A stretch of 48,030 nt of DNA from an uncultured bacterium (GTDB taxonomy: Bacteria; Vulcanimicrobiota; Xenobia; Xenobiales; Xenobiaceae): positions 1-48,030 of the forward strand of contig CAKUBG010000021.1 of NCBI GenBank assembly GCA_934636825.1. Direction: 5' to 3'. Both the position numbers and the translations under genes were made by a program. Shown in pieces: positions 33,425-42,954 of this stretch. Each line of letters opens with the position of its first letter. Position 1 is the first letter of the stretch. The notes beneath the pieces are model-generated. The model saw only the letters and a list, made by a program, of their open reading frames with translations, was not told the DNA's origin and did no database searches.

Positions 33425-34945
33425 CTATTTAACTAAACTGCCCGTAAATCCCCACATATAGGATTCATCCAAACGAACCTTGACAAACTGACCGGTAATG
33501 TCCTCTTGACTATCAACATGGATAAGCCAATGTTGAGGAGAGCGGCCGGTATAGCGGTTGGCATTTTTCTTGCTGGGCCCTTCGATAAGTACTTCGACTT
33601 CTTGACCGACTCTGGACTTATTGAGCTCTTCAGAAATTTCGTTTTGTACCTCTATAAGCTTATGCAATCTATCCATACGAATATCTTCAGGTACACGATT
33701 GGCGAACTGGCTACCTGGAGTGCCGGGACGCTCTGAGTAAGCGAACATAAAAGCAGTATCGAACTTAGCGGCTCTAACTACATCTAAAGTGTGTTGGAAT
33801 TCTTCTTCAGTTTCGTCAGCAAAACCAACAATAATATCAGTAGTAATGCAAAGGCCAGGAATCGCTTTGCGCATACGCCCAACTAAGTCCAAGAACTCTT
33901 GACCATTATAACGGCGGTGCATAACTTCCAAAATGCGATCATCTCCACTTTGCAAAGGCAAATGGACATGAGGGCAAACGTTAGGATTAGCCGCCATAGC
34001 TTCAATAGCTGCTTGAGTAAAATAAGCCGGATGAGGAGAAGTAAAGCGTAAACGGAAACGGCCAACTTTTTCCGGAGTCAACTCTTTAAGCAATTGGGCA
34101 AAGCCTTCTTCAATGCGCAAATCACGGCCATAATCGTTGACATTTTGGCCAAGTAAAGTGATGTCTTTGAAGCCGCCCTTAACTAAACGAGAAACTTCGG
34201 TAATTACATCTTCAATAGGACGGCTTTGCAAGGGGCCACGCACATGAGGCACGATACAATAAGTACACCACTGATTACAACCTACGGAGATAGGCGTCAT
34301 AGCCATAAACGTGCTAGAAGGACAAGCTTTTAAAGCCAAATGATTGCCTTTTTTCTCTACTTTAACCAAACCGCTGCCCAACTCTTTTTTAGCTTGCCTA
34401 AAAGCACGGTTGGCTTGTGCAGAAGTTTTGGCTTTAGCTTTAAGTTCAGCTAAAGCAACTCGGTTAGCTAAAATAGCATCTACATATTCAGGCAAACGCT
34501 TCACTTGATGAGTGCCAAGCACTATATCAATCTGAGGGAAACGCTCTACTAAAGCTTGCTTATCCTTTTGGGCTAAGCAACCGGCAATCACTAACATAAA
34601 GTTAGGATTTTTTTCTTTAAGCACCTTAAAGTCGCCCATGCGACCGTATACTTTTTGATCAGCGTTATCACGAATACAGCAAGTATTAAAAACTACGATG
34701 TCGGCCTGGCTCTCTTCAGGAGCTTGATGGCAACCACGTTCTTCTAATAAAGCGCCAATAATTTCCGAATCGTAGACGTTCATCTGGCAACCGTAAGTCT
34801 GAATAAAATAGCTAGCTGGCCAGTGCAACTGAACTTCTTCAGCAGTAGAATCAACTTCAGCAGCGCAGCCAGCTCCAGAAACGATTTCTGAACCGGCCTT
34901 ATCCTCTGAGCTGTGATGATTGCAATTACATTTGTGTTCCATCAT
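33425..34945 (-). CDS. miaB: tRNA-2-methylthio-N6-dimethylallyladenosine synthase
   Basis: This methylthiotransferase modifies A37 of tRNAs reading UNN codons. The UPF0004 domain has three cluster cysteines (TYGCQMN, NTCCIRDNA, AGCLAQ), the radical SAM domain has CNQWCTYC and the MiaB-specific VPHVRGPLQSRP, and a C-terminal TRAM domain ends the protein. Before the core lies a Cys/His-rich leader (HKCNCNHHSSED), and an extra basic insert of about 45 residues joins the first two domains. The frame is open to 35020, but the ATG at 34945 (or 34942) has AAAGG and begins right after the ctp stop. The chosen protein is 506 residues. Confidence 0.94.
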   Translation of the reverse strand: MMEHKCNCNHHSSEDKAGSEIVSGAGCAAEVDSTAEEVQLHWPASYFIQTYGCQMNVYDSEIIGALLEERGCHQAPEESQADIVVFNTCCIRDNADQKVYGRMGDFKVLKEKNPNFMLVIAGCLAQKDKQALVERFPQIDIVLGTHQVKRLPEYVDAILANRVALAELKAKAKTSAQANRAFRQAKKELGSGLVKVEKKGNHLALKACPSSTFMAMTPISVGCNQWCTYCIVPHVRGPLQSRPIEDVITEVSRLVKGGFKDITLLGQNVNDYGRDLRIEEGFAQLLKELTPEKVGRFRLRFTSPHPAYFTQAAIEAMAANPNVCPHVHLPLQSGDDRILEVMHRRYNGQEFLDLVGRMRKAIPGLCITTDIIVGFADETEEEFQHTLDVVRAAKFDTAFMFAYSERPGTPGSQFANRVPEDIRMDRLHKLIEVQNEISEELNKSRVGQEVEVLIEGPSKKNANRYTGRSPQHWLIHVDSQEDITGQFVKVRLDESYMWGFTGSLVK

Positions 34946-34952
34946 TTTACCT

Positions 34953-36788
34953 TTACTTGTTAGCAGAAAGTACTTGCAAAGCTTTCTGCAATTGAATGTC
35001 TTTGTCTTTTTTGCCCACAAAACGTGGTTCCATCTTAACTGTAATATCGGGCACTAAACCATTATGATCAATAACATGACCACTGGGAGAATAGAAGCGA
35101 GCTACTGTCATTTTCATGGCCGAACCATCGTCAAAGGGGAAAATTTGTTGCACAGATCCCTTGCCGAAACTGCGTTCGCCTAAAAGTCTGGCCAACTTGT
35201 GATCGCGCATAGCTCCGGCGGTAATTTCCGAAGCGCTGGCCGAGAAGCGGTTGATCATAACGATCATCGGCATATCGACTTTGCCATCACCTTCAGAATT
35301 TAAGTTGCTGCGACTGCCTGCCCTATCCAAAGTATAGACAATTAAACCGCCACGGCGAATAAATTGGCTGCCGACACCTACTGCAGCTTGTACAAAACCT
35401 CCGCCGTTATTGCGCAAATCCAAAATTAAACTCGTAGCTCCCTTAGCTTTCACTTTGGCTAATTCAGAAGCCAGCTCTTGGGCTGTTTCGGCACCAAACT
35501 GACGCATACGAATGTAACCTACTTTGCCATACATTTTGGAAGTACAGCTAATTACATGAATATTGGATCTGGTGACGGAAACATTAAAAGGCTTAGCTAT
35601 ACCGGGACGCTTAATTTTCAGAACAACTTTAGAACCAACCGGACCGCGAATCATCTTAGTAGCTACATCTAAAGCCAATCCTTTGGTAGCGGTACCATTG
35701 ATAGCTAGAATTTTATCACCAGCTTCGATACCAGCCTGATAAGCTGGAGCCCCTTCCATAGGTTCAAAGACTGTAACTTGATTGGAATCGTCTTTATCGG
35801 CCTCTATATAAACACCTATACCACCGAAGCCTTGAGTTTGAACTTGTTCTTTTAGGGAGCTATATTCTTTGGGAGTCATCAAAATAGAATAAGGATCACC
35901 CAAGCCATAAAGCATACCCTCAATAGCCGAGTAAGTAAGTAATTCTTTGTTGATCTTATTACCGTAAAGATTAAGAATTTGCGTTAAAACATTCTTGTTT
36001 TTATCTAATTTGTGTAAACCGTCAACCGAAGCACCAGCAGCTCTAACCAACTTACCGACTTCTTTTACTACACCTTTTTCCAATTGCTCATCATTGACAA
36101 CTTGCACAAATGAAGTGCGAATGCGGAAATAGGCGTTGGCAAAAAGCTCTTTTGTAGGTTTAAAACCTAATTCTGCGGGATTTTTGAGTAAAGCTTTATA
36201 GTCGATATCTAATTCATAGTCGCTCATCTTATTGTTGAGCGGCTCGTCGTTTTCTTTACTTTCTGCAGCAGCTTCTACCGCCGAGGATTTTACACTAGCT
36301 TGCTTAGCAGCAACCGATTTTTTTTTTGCTTGAGTCTGTTGAGAAGTTGAAGACTTATGAGCGGTGGCATTCTTATTGTCGCTACCATCGATGCTCTGAT
36401 CTTCAGCCAAAACCCAATTGTCGGGAATGTCTTCGTCTTGATTGGCTTTGGATATTGAATCTTCGGAATTTTTTTCAGAAGATTGACCTTTGCCAGGCTG
36501 ATCTTCATCCCAAATAAATTCAACTTCTTCGTCCGGGCCGAAAGTCTGAGTTTTGACTGTAAAATCGACCGACTTACCTTCGTCAGCTGAATTTTGAACT
36601 GGGGAAGACTTTGAATAAGCTTCATTGCCACTATCTGCCGAGGGAGCGACTTCCGATTCTGCAGACTGACCGGAGCCAGAATTAAAGAGATTGCTGCCAC
36701 CATTTATATAATTAAACAAAACAGAAGCTAAAACCACAGCGGCTAGAATAGCAACTATTTTTACGATTTTAAGCGCTTTTTCACTCAT
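34953..36788 (-). CDS. C-terminal processing protease (S41A family), membrane-anchored
   Basis: This 611-residue protein has an N-terminal membrane helix (IVKIVAILAAVVLASVLFNYI, about 7-27), then a long Ser/Glu/Lys-rich disordered stretch to about 190. The usual S41 helical domain follows, then a PDZ domain (GGIGVYIEADKDD...AGIEAGDKILAING, about 315-395) and the protease core. The catalytic Ser is in RFSASASEI (about 515) and the Lys in GERSFGKGSVQQ (about 540). It degrades or trims envelope proteins at their C-termini. The linker is unusually long, making the protein larger than the common 400-450 residues. miaB starts about 7 bases after its stop. Confidence 0.93.
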   Translation of the reverse strand: MSEKALKIVKIVAILAAVVLASVLFNYINGGSNLFNSGSGQSAESEVAPSADSGNEAYSKSSPVQNSADEGKSVDFTVKTQTFGPDEEVEFIWDEDQPGKGQSSEKNSEDSISKANQDEDIPDNWVLAEDQSIDGSDNKNATAHKSSTSQQTQAKKKSVAAKQASVKSSAVEAAAESKENDEPLNNKMSDYELDIDYKALLKNPAELGFKPTKELFANAYFRIRTSFVQVVNDEQLEKGVVKEVGKLVRAAGASVDGLHKLDKNKNVLTQILNLYGNKINKELLTYSAIEGMLYGLGDPYSILMTPKEYSSLKEQVQTQGFGGIGVYIEADKDDSNQVTVFEPMEGAPAYQAGIEAGDKILAINGTATKGLALDVATKMIRGPVGSKVVLKIKRPGIAKPFNVSVTRSNIHVISCTSKMYGKVGYIRMRQFGAETAQELASELAKVKAKGATSLILDLRNNGGGFVQAAVGVGSQFIRRGGLIVYTLDRAGSRSNLNSEGDGKVDMPMIVMINRFSASASEITAGAMRDHKLARLLGERSFGKGSVQQIFPFDDGSAMKMTVARFYSPSGHVIDHNGLVPDITVKMEPRFVGKKDKDIQLQKALQVLSANK

Positions 36789-36819
36789 AAAAATTTATAA
36801 ATTCTCCCGCCCTTGTTAA

Positions 36820-37056
36820 CTAAGCTAGAGCCGGCATATCAAGATATCCGCCGCCACAGCAACCTGGACAAACTACGTAGCCGCTGCCTTGGCAAAAAGG
36901 ACATACCGCATCGCACTTTTCTTGACAAGCCTTGGAATCTTCCGAATATTTACTTTCTTCTGGTAAGGCTTCCCCCTTTTGGCAATGAGGACATTTCACC
37001 TTGCCCAAACCTTGGCAAATTTCGCATTTTACAAAGATAAGTTGAGAAGGCTCCAT
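36820..37056 (-). CDS. Small zinc-binding protein with DnaJ-type CxxCxGxG motifs
   Basis: This 78-residue protein has four cysteine pairs: CEICQGLGKVKCPHCQKG and, after a charged insert, CPFCQGSGYVVCPGCCGGGY. This is the pattern of the DnaJ cysteine-rich domain, shortened to two repeats each, probably binding two zinc ions. No J domain is present. Such mini-proteins may act as chaperone helpers or bind unfolded protein, but the role here is unknown. The gene lies 31 bases before the ctp protease on the same strand, so a function in envelope protein quality control is a guess from context. Confidence 0.75.
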   Translation of the reverse strand: MEPSQLIFVKCEICQGLGKVKCPHCQKGEALPEESKYSEDSKACQEKCDAVCPFCQGSGYVVCPGCCGGGYLDMPALA

Positions 37057-37087
37057 ATTTTTTACTTCTTTGCAGAAATTTACAGCT

Positions 37088-37137
37088 ATAAAAAATACGC
37101 CGCGTCATAATATAACATAACACGGCGTATTTTTTTA
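37088..37137 (-). terminator. Bidirectional terminator downstream of hpf
   Basis: AAAAAATACGCCG (37090-37102) and CGGCGTATTTTTT (37123-37135) are perfect arms with A and T runs on both sides. It separates hpf from the zinc protein-ctp-miaB unit. Confidence 0.9.
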
Positions 37138-37229
37138 GTATTGACTTACTCCCTCTTATAAGAGAGTGGTTTCTCCGACAGAACTAAGCTTAGGAAACTT
37201 TACTGTCGGTCAATACAAAGTGCAAAAAT

Positions 37230-37766
37230 TTAGATCTTAGGATCGACTAAGCCGTAACCTTCTCCATCCAAAGCATAGACAACATTGATGCGACCAGTCT
37301 TGATGTTCTGGAAAGCATAGAATCTGAAATCTCTATCATTCATAATTTCGATAGCTTCCTCTACGCTAATGGGAGCGGCAGCGTAAGAAGTAGTTTGCTT
37401 AATAGGCGAAGCTTCGTGTTCGACGGTTTCCTCTACACCTTCGGCAGCTTCTTTGGATTCTTCGCGATCCTTACGATTGACATCTAAATTTTTGGAACGA
37501 GCCTTATCGAGCTGTTTTTCCAACTTTTCGACTACGCAGTTAATGGAGCGGTACATTTCATCGCACTCACGCTCTTCGGCGCGCATTTCGAAGCCTTTGC
37601 CGAACAGAGTGATCTCAACAATGTGACGATGACGATCCGTAGACATAGTTACGTTAGCCGTGACGACCGTGTCAAAGCGACCGATCTTTTTCTCCAGCTT
37701 CTCAATAACATGTTCTCTCAGAGAATTGCTTACATCAAAATTCTTTCCGCTGACTGTGATTTGCAT
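37230..37766 (-). CDS. hpf: Ribosome hibernation promoting factor, long form
   Basis: This 178-residue protein binds the small ribosomal subunit in slow growth. Its C-terminal domain pairs two ribosomes into 100S dimers. The N-terminal domain (MQITVSGKNFDVSNSLREHVIEKLEKKI, then VTMSTDRHRHIVEITL) is the S30AE/YfiA fold. A Glu/Lys-rich linker spans about 95-125. The C-terminal domain (ISVEEAIEIMNDRDFRFYAFQNIKTGRINVVYALDGEGYGLVDP) is the dimerisation module found only in the long form. GGAGG lies 6 bases before the ATG. It appears to be transcribed alone. Confidence 0.95.
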   Translation of the reverse strand: MQITVSGKNFDVSNSLREHVIEKLEKKIGRFDTVVTANVTMSTDRHRHIVEITLFGKGFEMRAEERECDEMYRSINCVVEKLEKQLDKARSKNLDVNRKDREESKEAAEGVEETVEHEASPIKQTTSYAAAPISVEEAIEIMNDRDFRFYAFQNIKTGRINVVYALDGEGYGLVDPKI

Positions 37767-38360
37767 AACTGCCTCCAGAATGTTTGTTGGCCAAACGATT
37801 TGCTCAACTGGGACAAAGGACTTAACGTTCCGTGTTTTGATATTTTTCCAATCTCAGCACATCGCTCTTATGGGAAAATGTTTTCAACAAGTTAACATTT
37901 TTACCTTCTAAAGCGGCAAATAAAAGCTCAATTTAGGCAGAGATTGACATAACAATCGCCCATTATACATATCCCAAAATAGTATTGTTTTTAATTATTT
38001 ATATTTGTTAACACAGCTATATAATATAAAAACGTAACAACTCATAATAATAGTAATGTTATTAAATACTGTATTTTCGGCCTTTTATTAAAGTTACATG
38101 TACCTAAAAATACATATATTATTTTAATCCTCACTTGTATATGTAAATTTTTTGACAAATTATAATTAATCTAAGACTAAGCATCTTTATTTGCTGGTGT
38201 AGTATGCGTTAATATAACGTGGCGTGGAAGGTTGGCCGACTTACTTTTTCAACAGTAGTAAAAAACAATACGTCCCAAGTCAACTTAATAAATCGAGACA
38301 GACTATCCTACACTTGGTTCGCTTGCATTCATAAAAAAGGGGGAGAAAGGGGAACTGATT
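37767..38360. other. Long AT-rich divergent intergenic region
   Basis: No gene is supported in these 594 bases between hpf and the secreted-protein gene. A perfect -35 TTGACA (38152-38157) is present without a convincing -10 at 16-18 bases. A 5-3-5 palindrome CGTTA-ATA-TAACG lies at 38207-38219. The last 170 bases are less AT-rich than the rest and could be a long untranslated leader ending in a strong AGGGGAA ribosome binding site. Confidence 0.4.
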
Positions 38361-39446
38361 ATGATTTTTAACAAGTTAAAGCAATATCCACTGATAATAG
38401 TTGCATTTATCGGTTTGCTCGCAATTACCATTTGTTTAATTCCAACTTCACAAAGCGTAGGAACCTCCTCTCAAAATCATGCAGTTGCCACAACTCTTGT
38501 TTTTGATTCTAAAGCTGTTACGCAATATTCAGCCCAACGCATTGTCTGTAGTTTTGCCTCCACTAGCGGCAGACAAACCAATATAGAAGCACCAATAAAG
38601 CACGAAGAGCCGGCTACTGCCGAAGCGGTTAAATTTCATCCCGAAAATTGCGTATTTTATGCCGATTTAGGGAAAATTTCCAGTGATGTTACCTCAATCA
38701 GCGCTCTTGTATACAACCAAGCCAACAGGGCTGTCGGCTTTAGCAAAGTCACTATTAGTCCCAATGGTGAAAGTTCAACAGTATTTCCTAAAATTTATGC
38801 ATTAAATAAAGAAGATATTCATCTGGAAAGTTCCACTCATTTGCTCGGTTTGCACGATACCGTCAAGTTCAGATTGGAAGCAGTATCTGAAGACGACGAC
38901 GTTACCGCTGATTTAACTAAATTGGTCAGTTTTACAACTGATGCTGCTTTATTGCAACCGATAGAAAACGCCCCGACCGGTTCTTTTAAGAGCCTTGCTT
39001 ATACAACCGCTCAAGGTACAACCGCTTCAACAGTACTTCCTTTAGCCGACGAAGATTTTTCTATAAGCAGCTCTCCGGTTTACATTACCGATAAAAAGTT
39101 AGTCTCTATCTCTTTAAATCTTAACAAGCAAGAGCAAGCCACTTTAGAAGATGGTTCTTATACCATTCCTCTCAGCTTTGTACCTACTTTCAGCACTAGT
39201 GGCAAAGGAGCTGTTCCCGATTTTGCCATCCTTCCCAAGGATGTCATAAAATGCTCCGTCGATTTTAACAACTCTGAAATCAAAAATGCCGAAGTAATCA
39301 CCGAAGGGGCCAACTTTTTTGTAAAGATTGAACCTAAAACACAGAAACATTCTTCAGAGATAGCCATATCGACCACTTTCGATGCCGGAGCACTGATAGG
39401 AGAGCACAAAATGTTTGATGGACTCTTAAAAACACAAATAAATTAA
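38361..39446 (+). CDS. Exported protein of unknown function
   Basis: This 361-residue protein starts with a basic segment and a hydrophobic helix (PLIIVAFIGLLAITICLIP, about 9-28), which could be an uncleaved anchor or a signal peptide. The rest is Ser/Thr-rich and beta-rich, with patterns like pilus-associated or cohesin-type modules (KFHPENCVFYADLGKISSDVTSISALVYN; FSISSSPVYITDKKLVSISLNL). I cannot name a family. AGGGGAA lies 8 bases before the ATG. A long AT-rich leader precedes it and a terminator follows, so it is a separate unit from the MoxR operon. A surface or envelope role is likely. Confidence 0.6.
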   Translation: MIFNKLKQYPLIIVAFIGLLAITICLIPTSQSVGTSSQNHAVATTLVFDSKAVTQYSAQRIVCSFASTSGRQTNIEAPIKHEEPATAEAVKFHPENCVFYADLGKISSDVTSISALVYNQANRAVGFSKVTISPNGESSTVFPKIYALNKEDIHLESSTHLLGLHDTVKFRLEAVSEDDDVTADLTKLVSFTTDAALLQPIENAPTGSFKSLAYTTAQGTTASTVLPLADEDFSISSSPVYITDKKLVSISLNLNKQEQATLEDGSYTIPLSFVPTFSTSGKGAVPDFAILPKDVIKCSVDFNNSEIKNAEVITEGANFFVKIEPKTQKHSSEIAISTTFDAGALIGEHKMFDGLLKTQIN

Positions 39447-39477
39447 GCTTTTCAATATAATTAGAGTTAACTTAGTC

Positions 39478-39531
39478 AAACGCTCCTAAAGATAAGCTTT
39501 TATCAATATAAGGGGGCGTTTTGTTTTTTTG
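39478..39531 (+). terminator. Probable terminator after the secreted-protein gene
   Basis: AAACGCTCCT pairs imperfectly with AGGGGGCGTTTT, with an inner GATAA/TTATC stem, and is followed by GTTTTTTTG. It separates this gene from the MoxR operon. Confidence 0.7.
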
Positions 39532-39579
39532 CTCGAAAGTATTGAGCCAACCAACACGATATAAAAGTAGGTACAGATA

Positions 39580-40668
39580 ATGTCTATAGATAATATTTTG
39601 CGTCAAAGCGCCGAAGATCTATACTCACAAGAATTGGAAGTTCTTATTGCCAATGAGACTAATCCTATACCTTGTGGTTGGAAGATGTCTCCTCAATCTG
39701 TACTTACTTACATATTGGGCAATACCAAGATCAAAGGCGTAACGATCACCCCAAAGTATATGGGCTCAAAACGCTTATTGGAAATTGCTATAGCTACTTT
39801 GGTTACTGATCGAGCCTTATTGCTTATTGGCGAACCTGGCACAGCCAAATCCTGGCTGAGTGAACATTTAACAGCAGCCATAAATGGTGATTCGACCAAA
39901 GTAGTTCAGGGGACAGCTGGCACTACCGAAGAGCAAATCCGTTACTCCTGGAATTATGCCATGCTTATAGCTCGCGGCCCTAGCCCGGAAGCTTTGATCA
40001 AAACTCCCGTCTACAAAGCCATGGAAACGGGAAGCATTGCCAGAATTGAGGAAATTTCTCGCTGCGCCAGCGAAGTGCAAGACGCTCTTATCTCTATCCT
40101 TTCAGAAAAGCGCTTAAGTATTCCAGAACTCAATTTAGAAGTACCAGCTCAAAAAGGCTTTTCTGTTATAGCTACAGCCAATACACGTGATAAAGGTGTC
40201 AACGAAATGTCAGCCGCTCTAAAAAGGCGCTTTAATATTGTCGTTTTACCTACACCTACGGACATAAAGACAGAAATTGAAATTGTACGTACACGCGTAG
40301 AGCAAATGGCCAAAAGTTTAGATCTAAAAGCCGAGCAACCCAACTCCGATATTATTACCCGCATAGTAACTATTTTCCGCGAATTGCGTTCCGGTAGTAC
40401 TTTAGAAGGAGACCAAAAGTTAAAAGGGGTCGGTGGAGTATTATCTACAGCTGAAGCTATCTCTATGTTGACAAATTCTATGGCCTTAGCCGGAAGCTTC
40501 GGTAGTGGCAAAATTAGTGAAGCAGATCTGGCTGCCGCACTTCAAGGTGCTGTAGTAAAAGATGAAAGTAAAGACCAAAATGCTTGGATTGAATATTTAG
40601 AAAATGTTATGAAAAAACGTCGCGGCAGCTGGACTTCTCTCTACAAAGCTTGCCGAGAATTGAACTAA
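39580..40668 (+). CDS. yehL: MoxR-type AAA+ ATPase, YehL-like
   Basis: This 362-residue AAA+ ATPase of the MoxR group has Walker A GEPGTAKS (about 84-91), Walker B-like RIEEIS (about 155-160, Glu-Glu where Asp-Glu is usual), sensor 1 VIATANTRD and the arginine finger segment AALKRRFN. MoxR ATPases remodel or load metals into partner proteins together with VWA proteins. The following three genes are DUF5682, VWA and SWIM zinc-finger proteins, the same types and order as E. coli yehL-yehM-yehP-yehQ, so I assign it to that group. E. coli YehL is of similar length. It is first in the operon and cytoplasmic; its client is unknown. Confidence 0.82.
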   Translation: MSIDNILRQSAEDLYSQELEVLIANETNPIPCGWKMSPQSVLTYILGNTKIKGVTITPKYMGSKRLLEIAIATLVTDRALLLIGEPGTAKSWLSEHLTAAINGDSTKVVQGTAGTTEEQIRYSWNYAMLIARGPSPEALIKTPVYKAMETGSIARIEEISRCASEVQDALISILSEKRLSIPELNLEVPAQKGFSVIATANTRDKGVNEMSAALKRRFNIVVLPTPTDIKTEIEIVRTRVEQMAKSLDLKAEQPNSDIITRIVTIFRELRSGSTLEGDQKLKGVGGVLSTAEAISMLTNSMALAGSFGSGKISEADLAAALQGAVVKDESKDQNAWIEYLENVMKKRRGSWTSLYKACRELN

Positions 40669-40671
40669 AGC

Positions 40672-42939
40672 ATGAATCTACCCTATTTTTTTGGTATACG
40701 CCACCTTTCCCCAGCGGCAGCTTTCCATATGCGTACCTTATTAGACAAGCTTAATCCCAAGCTTGTCTTAATAGAGGGTCCAAGCGATCTCAACGAGCAA
40801 ATAGAATGGCTGTGCCATCCTGAGGTTATCTACCCTATCGCCATTTTGGCTTACACAAAAAGCACGCCCATACGTTCAATTTTATATCCTTTGGCCATAT
40901 ATTCTCCTGAAGTACAAGCTATTTTATGGGCTCATGAACACAATGTTGAATGCCGTTTCATGGATTTGCCTTCAGCAGTTTTTCTAGCTTTAGGAGAAGC
41001 CAACAAAAGCCAATTAGAAGATGAAGATAGCCTTAGTCAAGAAAATGGCAGCCTAACTACAGAGCAAGCTTACAGCCAGTTGGAATTGCTTAGTGGTGAA
41101 GATCATGATTCTTTTTGGGAGCGTAACTTCGAGCACCTTGAAGATGCTGACCGCTACGCCCAAGCTTCCGCTACTTTTGGCCTGGAATTGCGCAATTCTG
41201 TAGAAGATAACTTAGATAGACAAGCCGAAAATATTGTCCGCGAAGCCTACATGAAGCGCGTGATAACTGACTCTTTGGCTCAAGGCCATAAAGCCGAGCA
41301 AATATTCTGTGTGTGCGGCTCTTTTCATGTAGAGGGCCTAAGGCACAATGAACCTATGACCGATGCGGAATTGTCTGCTTTACCCAAAGTAGAGAGCAGT
41401 GCAACGCTCATGCCCTACTCCTATTATAGACTTTCCGATCGCTCAGGCTACGGAGCAGGTAACAAAGCGCCTCAATATTTTCATCTTTTATGGAAAGCTC
41501 TCAATTCAGGCGGTTTGCAAAATTTACCATACCTATATTTTACTTCTTTAGCCGCTTCTCAGCGTAAATTTGGCAATTTAGTCTCTTCAGCCGAAATAAT
41601 TGAAGCTGTTCGCTTATCTCAAACCTTGGCTACTATGCGCAATAGTCGCTATCCAAGCTGGCCTGATTTGCACGACTCTGCCATCACTACTATAGGCCAT
41701 GGTCGCTTCTCCGAGTTGGCTATGGCCTTTGCCGACACAGAGATCGGCACAGCTATAGGTTTCTTGCCTGAGGGCATTAGCCGTACTAGCTTACAAGAAG
41801 ATTTTTACCGTCAGCTTGAGGCTCTTCATCTAGAGCGTTTTCGCACAGCTGTAAGTCAGCCTTTGGATTTAGATTTACGTGAAAATCTGAGAGTAAAATC
41901 AAGAGAAGCGGCCTTTTTAGATTTGCGTCGCTCTTTCTTTTTGCACAGGTTGCGTATATTAAAAATTTCCTTTGCTTCTCTCTCTGCCAAAAAACAAATG
42001 CAAGCCAATTGGGGTGAATATTGGTTATTGCGTTGGACTCCGGAAGCAGAGATAGAATTGGCTGAAAGTTCTCTTTTGGGCGATACCCTTGAGGAAGCTA
42101 CCATCAATTGTTTAAAAGAATGCTGCCAAAAGAGCGACTCGGTAGCGACTACTGCCACTTTGCTCAAAGACGCCTTCTTAGCCGGCTTGTCTGCCGCTTT
42201 TCAATACATTTTGTCAGCTTTGCGAAATCTTTCTGTCGAAGCAGCTTCCTTAGAAGATATAGCTCAAACAGCAGAGGAACTATCTATCATCACACGCTGC
42301 GGCACTTTACGTCAACTTGACTGTACTTCTTTGTTACCTCTAATTGAGCAACTCTATTTACGAGCCTGTTTAATTACTGAAGAAAGTTGCTATACCAAAG
42401 AATTTAAGCCCATTAGACAAGCTATGGAACAAATAAATAAATTATCGTTAAATCATAGTTGCCTAAATGCTTCCATGTGGATAACTTTACTTAAACGCTT
42501 ATCGCTCAATGATAAATTAAACGCTTGCTTATCCGGCTTTGCTATGGCTCTTTTACTGGAGCGCGGCGCCGCCGATGAAGCAGAATTAAGCTGTGAAATA
42601 GGCCGACGTCTTTCCCACGGCATGCCAGCTGAATCGGGAGCAGGTTGGTTCGAAGGTTTGGCAAGTAAAAACCATCAAGCTTTAATTATGCGTCTCAATT
42701 TATGGAAAGCTTTAGATAAATATCTATCTGAATTGGACGAACAATCTTTTCGCCGCGCCTTGGTATTTTTGCGCCGCACCTTTGCCAATTTTTCACCTCA
42801 GGAAAAAAATGATATAGCTGAAAACTTAGGTGAGTTGTGGAACTTAAACCAAGCTAGCGTCTCTTTAAGGCAAATGCCCAATGCTGAAGAGAAGCAATGG
42901 CTCCAAGATCTGGACGATTTTGACTTTAGTGATATTTAG
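40672..42939 (+). CDS. yehM: DUF5682 family protein, YehM-like
   Basis: This 755-residue protein opens with FFGIRHLSPAAAFHMRTLLDKLNPKLVLIEGPSD, the hallmark of DUF5682. IYPIAILAYTKSTPIRSILYPLAIYSPEVQAILWAHEHN and RFMDLPSAVFLALG follow. E. coli YehM, which I recall as about 759 residues, belongs to the same family. The first part looks like an alpha/beta domain, with a conserved CGSFHVEGL near residue 213. The last 400 residues are helical. The function is unknown; context suggests it is the client or core of a MoxR-VWA complex. It starts 3 bases after the ATPase stop, which points to translational coupling. Confidence 0.85.
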   Translation: MNLPYFFGIRHLSPAAAFHMRTLLDKLNPKLVLIEGPSDLNEQIEWLCHPEVIYPIAILAYTKSTPIRSILYPLAIYSPEVQAILWAHEHNVECRFMDLPSAVFLALGEANKSQLEDEDSLSQENGSLTTEQAYSQLELLSGEDHDSFWERNFEHLEDADRYAQASATFGLELRNSVEDNLDRQAENIVREAYMKRVITDSLAQGHKAEQIFCVCGSFHVEGLRHNEPMTDAELSALPKVESSATLMPYSYYRLSDRSGYGAGNKAPQYFHLLWKALNSGGLQNLPYLYFTSLAASQRKFGNLVSSAEIIEAVRLSQTLATMRNSRYPSWPDLHDSAITTIGHGRFSELAMAFADTEIGTAIGFLPEGISRTSLQEDFYRQLEALHLERFRTAVSQPLDLDLRENLRVKSREAAFLDLRRSFFLHRLRILKISFASLSAKKQMQANWGEYWLLRWTPEAEIELAESSLLGDTLEEATINCLKECCQKSDSVATTATLLKDAFLAGLSAAFQYILSALRNLSVEAASLEDIAQTAEELSIITRCGTLRQLDCTSLLPLIEQLYLRACLITEESCYTKEFKPIRQAMEQINKLSLNHSCLNASMWITLLKRLSLNDKLNACLSGFAMALLLERGAADEAELSCEIGRRLSHGMPAESGAGWFEGLASKNHQALIMRLNLWKALDKYLSELDEQSFRRALVFLRRTFANFSPQEKNDIAENLGELWNLNQASVSLRQMPNAEEKQWLQDLDDFDFSDI

Positions 42940-42954
42940 GAATTGAGCAAAAAT

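Noticed and set aside
38152..38166. Promoter from TTGACA and the nearby TATAAT
   Set aside because: The two elements are only 3 bases apart, so they cannot form one sigma-70 promoter; no good -10 lies at the right distance.
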